Assembly: GCF_900103125.1 (NCBI RefSeq)
Contig: NZ_FNJV01000006.1
Span: 310,001 to 374,000, forward strand
Reading direction: 5' to 3'
Source: Mucilaginibacter sp. OK268
GTDB taxonomy: Bacteria; Bacteroidota; Bacteroidia; Sphingobacteriales; Sphingobacteriaceae
Length of the DNA stretch: 64,000 bases
The position numbers were made by a program, and so were the translations under genes. Each line of letters starts with the position of its first letter. Position 1 is the stretch's first letter. The notes under the pieces were generated by a model. That model was not told the origin of the DNA. It ran no database searches and saw nothing but the letters and a program-made list of their open reading frames with translations. This document shows, in pieces, positions 59,929-64,000 of the stretch.

Positions 59929-60022
59929 GTCATGCCGAACTTGTTTCGGTCATCCCATAAGCAAGGTGTACAACATGACGATGAGCTTGTCCTGAGGGAT
60001 CCTGAAACAAGTTCAGGATGAC
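59929..60022. repeat. GTCA...TGAC palindromic repeat, second tandem copy
   Basis: Very similar to 59803-59898, separated from it by 30 nt. Together with copy C it accounts for almost all of the 59495-60056 gap. Confidence 0.85.
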
Positions 60023-60056
60023 CTATCGAATTATCTAATCTTTGCAGCAATTCCCT

Positions 60057-61859
60057 TTATTTACTCAATTCCTTCTGGCGCTTTTTTTCGGCTTTGCGTT
60101 TTTTTCGGGCTTCTTTTCTGGCCTTGTGATCGCGTTTGTTTTTTTGGTGCTCCTCAATCCGGGCTTTGGTTTCCTGTTGCTTTTTGGCATCAACACCTAC
60201 GCAAGGCTTTATACCTTCGAGCAGGGCTTTCCACATAGTTTTAAAAAAAGGAGAATCTTTAGGTCGTAGGAAAATAACATTGGCCGAGCGGGGTGCTTCG
60301 CCTGCTTTATCCGGGTTGTCATGTTTGATCACGAACAGGTTGGCAAACATCGACAGCATAGAGCGTTTTTTCAACCGGTCATTAGCCGTGTCGGCCTGGA
60401 ATATGTTTATCTTCAGATCATTGTATAAAAAACCGACATGACCCTTAAATATATTGGCGTTGGCCTGTATGTCGAAATTCAATTCTTTGATCGATCCTGC
60501 GGTGGCTTTCACCATAGCCAGCGGCATTACTGCCGGGTTTAGCGCTTGCAAACTCATGGGGCCCAGGGAACCTTTATAGGTAAAGGCAGCGTCTTTATCG
60601 GTTAGGTTGAAGGCAAACTGTACATCCAGTTTACCACGGTTCATGAAATAGGTGGTAAGCTCAATGTTAGTGATATTATTTTTGGCCAGCGTAGCCTTGT
60701 TGTTGGTGATATTATAAAAATGCCCGCTGGTATTATTAAAGGTAACTGTACCCGTTTTATTTGATTTATGGTTAAACTCAGAATATTCCACATCGATATG
60801 GCGTACACGCAGGGTGTCGATATTCAGATCAGTACCAATCTGGTGTATCATCACATTGGGAAAAGTATTTACTTTATCAATGGTGCTGGCTTTTGTTTTA
60901 TTAGGATTGTTGAACACCCTTATGCTACCCCGGTTAAGCACCAGGTTTGAGGCCGTCACCCGCCGGTACTTGTGATAACTTAAAAAATCAAAATTGTTGA
61001 GCTGCAGACTATCGATATTTATACCGAAACGGTCGCTGTTACTTTTATTAAAAAACACATCTGTTTTGGCTGGTGAAAGTTGCAACCCCTCTACATTTAA
61101 CTGCGATTTGAGGGTAGAAAGCTTAAGGTATTTGATCTTATAGGTATACAAGCCGCTGGCTGTTTTGCCGGTATAATTATTCAGCTCGGTTATTACATCC
61201 TTACAGTAAAGCAGGCGCGAGCGGTCTGTTTGCGTAGCCGAATCAATAAGCAGGTCGTTAGCCGTCAGGTTCATTTCCTTCAGTTCAGAAATAACCACTT
61301 TATTACCCGAGTAGTCGTGATATTTAAACTTTACATCATTAAGCAATATCTGCCCGATATGGATGGACTTTAAACTTTTGGAGATCTTTTGCCAGGCCGT
61401 TCGGTGATCTTTTAAAACCGTATCCTTGGTATGGTTAAGCTGGTAGCTGATATTTACCTCGGGCTCATTTAATATTATCCGGCCTATATTGAGCTTGTGG
61501 CTGAAATACAGGCTAAGCGGATGTACATGCAACAGAATGAGCCGTTTTACATGCAGCTCCACCAGGTTATTAGGCGCCAGGTGCTGTTTCTTTTTTTGAT
61601 TGTAAACCGCGGTGTCGGGTTTTAGGGTGATATTGTAAAGCGTTATCTTTCCTTCCAGCACATGCAATTCGGCATCGGTGAAATCAACTTTGTACAGGCT
61701 GTCGCTGCTGGTTAGTACTACGTCATGAACCTTATTGGCCAAAATAGGCGACCAATACCGGTTAACAACCAATGCCAGCAGAAAAATAATGATTACCGGT
61801 ATCAGCACAAACTTAAATACTATTTTTTGCCACTTGTGCTTTAAAAACTTAAACTCCAT
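60057..61859 (-). CDS. AsmA-like membrane-anchored protein
   Basis: A 600-residue protein: one N-terminal membrane helix (about residues 16-34), a large beta-rich periplasmic region and a strongly basic C-terminal tail (about 555-600, alternating K/R/E). Repeated phrases such as VDFTDAELHVLEGKITLYNITLKPD and LKSIHIGQILLNDVKFKYHDYSG resemble AsmA/DUF748-type bridges that carry lipids between membranes. The assignment is at superfamily level and function is inferred. It is a single-gene unit. Confidence 0.6.
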   Translation of the reverse strand: MEFKFLKHKWQKIVFKFVLIPVIIIFLLALVVNRYWSPILANKVHDVVLTSSDSLYKVDFTDAELHVLEGKITLYNITLKPDTAVYNQKKKQHLAPNNLVELHVKRLILLHVHPLSLYFSHKLNIGRIILNEPEVNISYQLNHTKDTVLKDHRTAWQKISKSLKSIHIGQILLNDVKFKYHDYSGNKVVISELKEMNLTANDLLIDSATQTDRSRLLYCKDVITELNNYTGKTASGLYTYKIKYLKLSTLKSQLNVEGLQLSPAKTDVFFNKSNSDRFGINIDSLQLNNFDFLSYHKYRRVTASNLVLNRGSIRVFNNPNKTKASTIDKVNTFPNVMIHQIGTDLNIDTLRVRHIDVEYSEFNHKSNKTGTVTFNNTSGHFYNITNNKATLAKNNITNIELTTYFMNRGKLDVQFAFNLTDKDAAFTYKGSLGPMSLQALNPAVMPLAMVKATAGSIKELNFDIQANANIFKGHVGFLYNDLKINIFQADTANDRLKKRSMLSMFANLFVIKHDNPDKAGEAPRSANVIFLRPKDSPFFKTMWKALLEGIKPCVGVDAKKQQETKARIEEHQKNKRDHKARKEARKKRKAEKKRQKELSK

Positions 61860-62255
61860 TTACCGGTTTTCTTTCTCTTAGGGTGTGTTATTTTGTTTAT
61901 CCTGCTTTAGCAGCTTTTCCTTTTTTATTCTGCGTGCCTGCGTATACTGTCAGCCTTAAATTTATTAAACTTATCTGATAAGTTATCCAATTTGCAACAG
62001 CTTTAACGCTTAATTGTGTTTTTTTTTTAAATCCGTGTTTGGCTTAAGTCGAGGCAGGGTTCATATATTAAAATCATCAAAAAATGGAGTTTTCGGGATC
62101 GTGTGGCAGGTCAAATGGTCCCGGGCTAAAAACGTGTTTATTGATTGGATTATTATCTGTGGTAACGAATAGACTCGCGTGGGTCATTGTAGCGATTACC
62201 TATTCTCTTTACGCCGCAGGCGTAAAGAGGGGATTGGATAGCAAATCAAAAATAT
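61860..62255. other. Non-coding gap with two small hairpins
   Basis: No gene is supported. It contains the inverted repeat AACTTATCTGATAAGTT (61968-61984) and the perfect 11-bp hairpin CTCTTTACGCC...GGCGTAAAGAG (62205-62229). A 72-codon frame at 62084-62302 is rejected because its second half runs through a repeat. Confidence 0.5.
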
Positions 62256-62388
62256 GTCATTGCGAGCATAGCGTGGACAACCGACCAGCGGGAGCTTATT
62301 AATACCTGAAAAAAATTAACACATTAATAATCTCATCACAGGTAGAGGCGCGTGAGGAGATTGCTTCGTCGTTCCTCCTCGCAATGAC
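62256..62388. repeat. GTCATTGCGAG palindromic repeat
   Basis: The left end is GTCATTGCGAG (62256-62266); the right half GAGATTGCTTCG...CTCGCAATGAC ends at 62388. It is the same family as 11036-11159, with a different middle. Confidence 0.8.
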
Positions 62389-62474
62389 ATGAAGAAGTAG
62401 GTACAGCGTGTTCTTACACACTAGCTTCATAACAAGAAAAAGTCAATTTTCCTATAAATACTGCCAATATGTCA

Positions 62475-62503
62475 TTTGGGTATTTAAATTTTATGTATTT
62501 TTG
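62475..62503 (+). promoter_or_regulatory. Promoter of miaB, TTTG-17-TATTTTTG
   Basis: TTTG at 62475-62478 and TATTTTTG at 62496-62503 match the Bacteroidetes consensus with a 17-nt spacer. The start codon is 20 nt downstream. Confidence 0.65.
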
Positions 62504-62523
62504 CAGACTAATTTTTACAATAC

Positions 62524-64000
62524 ATGATGGATTTGGTAATTCCGGATAAAACACATGACGAAAGCAGGCAGGGCGAAGCTCTGGTTTTAGAACCTGTAGT
62601 CGGTAAAAACAATGGTCGTAAGCTTTATATTGAAAGTTACGGCTGTGCCATGAACTTTTCGGACAGTGAGATAGTTGCATCAATTTTAGCAGAGCAGGGT
62701 TTTGAAACCACTTCGGATCATAACCTTGCCGATGTTATTTTTATAAATACCTGTTCCATTCGCGAAAACGCGGAACAAAGGGTACGTAACCGCCTAAAAG
62801 AGTTTACGGTGGCCAAAGTAAGAAACCCCGGCTTGGTGGTAGGTGTGCTGGGCTGTATGGCCGAACGCCTGAAATCAAAATTTTTAGAAGAAGAAAAACT
62901 GGTTGACGTAGTGGTTGGTCCGGATGCATACCGCAACCTGCCCGAACTGATTGACCAGGTAGATAGCGGCCAGAAAGCGGTGAACGTACTGCTGTCGCGC
63001 GAGGAAACTTATGCCGATATTAGTCCGGTGCGTTTAAACAGTAATGGCATCAATGCCTTTGTATCCATTATGCGTGGCTGCGATAATATGTGCTCATTTT
63101 GCGTGGTTCCTTTTACCCGTGGCCGTGAACGCAGCCGTGATCCAAAATCGATCATAGCCGAATGTACCGATCTGTTTAACAAAGGTTATCGTGAGGTTAC
63201 TTTATTGGGACAGAATGTGGATTCGTATAAATGGAAACCCCTCCCTGCCCTCCCCGAAGGGGAGGGTTCTGAATTAGCAGGTGTTGATTTAGATGAGGTT
63301 AAAAGCCTCCCCCTTGGGGAGGTTGGTGGGGTTAACTTTGCTAATCTGTTGGAGCTGGTGGCTTTGATCAATCCAGATCTGCGGGTGCGGTTTTCGACCT
63401 CACACCCTAAGGATATTACGGATGATGTATTGCACACCATCAATAAATACGAAAACATTTGCAACTATATACACCTGCCGGTACAATCGGGCAATAGCCG
63501 TATACTGGACATGATGAACCGCACCTATGACAGGGATTGGTACATCAACCGTATCGATGCTATCCGCCGTATTATACCAGATTGCGCGGTATCAACCGAT
63601 GTGATCACCGGTTTTTGTTCAGAAACCGACGAGGAGCATCACGATACCGTAACCATGATGGATTACGTGAAGTATGATTTTGCCTACATGTTCAAATACA
63701 GCGAGCGTCCCGGTACTTTGGCCGCCAAACGTTATGCTGATGACATCCCGGAAGAAATAAAGCAAAAGCGCCTGGCTCAAATTGTAGCCAAGCAGCAGGA
63801 ATATTCGTTTTACCGCATGCAGGCTCGTATAGGTAAGGTAGAGAAAGTGCTGATAGAAGGCTACTCCAAAAAATCAGACAAAGACTATTGCGGCCGCAGC
63901 GATCAAAACGCCATGGTGATATTCCCGGTTGGTGACAACTACAAACCCGGCGAATATGTAAATGTATTGGTCGAAAAAACAACATCGGCTACGTTGATAG
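62524..64000 (+). CDS. miaB: tRNA-2-methylthio-N6-dimethylallyladenosine synthase (partial)
   Basis: The frame is open to the window end (492 residues visible). MiaB is a radical-SAM methylthiotransferase acting on i6A37 of tRNA. The UPF0004 domain holds three conserved cysteines (YGCAMNFSD, NTCSIRENAEQR, GVLGCMAERL); the radical-SAM cluster is CDNMCSFCVVPFTRGRERSR (C-x3-C-x2-C); then STSHPKDI and the start of the TRAM domain. Between DSYKW and NFANLLEL there are about 35 extra residues (PLPALPEGEGSEL...GEVGGV) encoded by a C/G-rich two-hairpin repeat at 63237-63337; MiaB families have only a short variable loop there. The frame is kept, so the protein is probably functional. Confidence 0.95.
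   Translation, partial: MMDLVIPDKTHDESRQGEALVLEPVVGKNNGRKLYIESYGCAMNFSDSEIVASILAEQGFETTSDHNLADVIFINTCSIRENAEQRVRNRLKEFTVAKVRNPGLVVGVLGCMAERLKSKFLEEEKLVDVVVGPDAYRNLPELIDQVDSGQKAVNVLLSREETYADISPVRLNSNGINAFVSIMRGCDNMCSFCVVPFTRGRERSRDPKSIIAECTDLFNKGYREVTLLGQNVDSYKWKPLPALPEGEGSELAGVDLDEVKSLPLGEVGGVNFANLLELVALINPDLRVRFSTSHPKDITDDVLHTINKYENICNYIHLPVQSGNSRILDMMNRTYDRDWYINRIDAIRRIIPDCAVSTDVITGFCSETDEEHHDTVTMMDYVKYDFAYMFKYSERPGTLAAKRYADDIPEEIKQKRLAQIVAKQQEYSFYRMQARIGKVEKVLIEGYSKKSDKDYCGRSDQNAMVIFPVGDNYKPGEYVNVLVEKTTSATLI
63237..63337. repeat. C/G-rich two-hairpin repeat inside the miaB reading frame
   Basis: Hairpin CCCTCCCCGAAGGGGAGGG, spacer, hairpin CCTCCCCCTTGGGGAGG, then TTGGTGGGGTT. The layout, the AAAGCC-type junction before hairpin two and the GGTTGG-type tail match the intergenic copies at 9048-9129 and 11053-11136. 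It is translated in frame. Confidence 0.75.

Noticed and set aside
62084..62302. A 72-codon frame upstream of miaB
   Set aside because: No family resemblance, and its second half is read through the GTCATTGCGAG repeat and a hairpin; no promoter or ribosome-binding site is seen.
1..64000. tRNA or rRNA genes
   Set aside because: No cloverleaf-type sequence or rRNA-like segment was noticed by eye; a covariance search would settle it.

Overview
The window is a chromosomal segment of a Bacteroidetes bacterium, most likely a member of the Sphingobacteriaceae (Mucilaginibacter/Pedobacter-like). This rests on a complete SprA/Sov translocon protein of the type IX secretion system (52469-59494), many Bacteroidetes-restricted families (DUF2480, DUF3109, DUF4292, DUF4834, DUF6427, RemB-like), promoters of the TAnnTTTG type and the near absence of Shine-Dalgarno sequences. 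No phage, plasmid, transposase, CRISPR array, rRNA or tRNA gene is recognisable. The gene content is ordinary core genome; what is unusual is the intergenic DNA.

Layout. 1-3087: end of a surface-polysaccharide locus (a truncated GT2, then an overlapping GT4-GT2 pair). 3156-8557 (minus): uvrB, two small membrane proteins and a large YfhO-type membrane protein. 9093-10109 (minus): MarR regulator and GNAT acetyltransferase behind a palindromic operator. 10333-16208: upp, a HAD nucleotidase, a DinB-like protein, a 36-residue membrane protein, LpxH-like phosphatase, an MJ1255-type glycosyltransferase and DUF6427. 16254-22026: purQ-coaX-OMP-lptC-ppiD. 22142-27239: DUF2480, DUF3108, DUF3109, gmd, RemB/Wzi-like. 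27316-37817: dxs, scpA, glyA, a 1041-aa hybrid kinase, GT87, comF, rlmN. 37971-49274: amidohydrolase, acyP, flippase-dut-TPR-DUF4292-EnvC, two TatA, gatA, MltD. 49450-59494: maeB, ruvA, sprA. 60057-64000: an AsmA-like protein (minus) and miaB, running off the end. Envelope biogenesis is the dominant theme: LPS (lptC, lpxH-like), polysaccharide export, periplasmic folding, peptidoglycan turnover, Tat and T9SS export.

Four classes of non-coding repeat fill most gaps. (1) About fifteen foldback elements whose two arms (28-36 nt) are built from roughly 7-nt words; the words differ from locus to locus but agree within a locus, and one arm nearly always begins at or within about 26 nt of a stop codon. 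(2) Three copies (650-927, 8750-9035, 59513-59790) of a roughly 280-bp AT-rich element with a covarying 13-14 bp hairpin just downstream of a promoter-like box, a candidate multicopy small RNA. (3) Palindromic units bounded by GTCA and TGAC, some nested inside or interrupted by other repeats. (4) A two-hairpin C/G-rich repeat that has entered coding sequence, including an in-frame insertion of about 35 residues in MiaB. Repeat arms also encode parts of the LptC and TPR-protein signal peptides.
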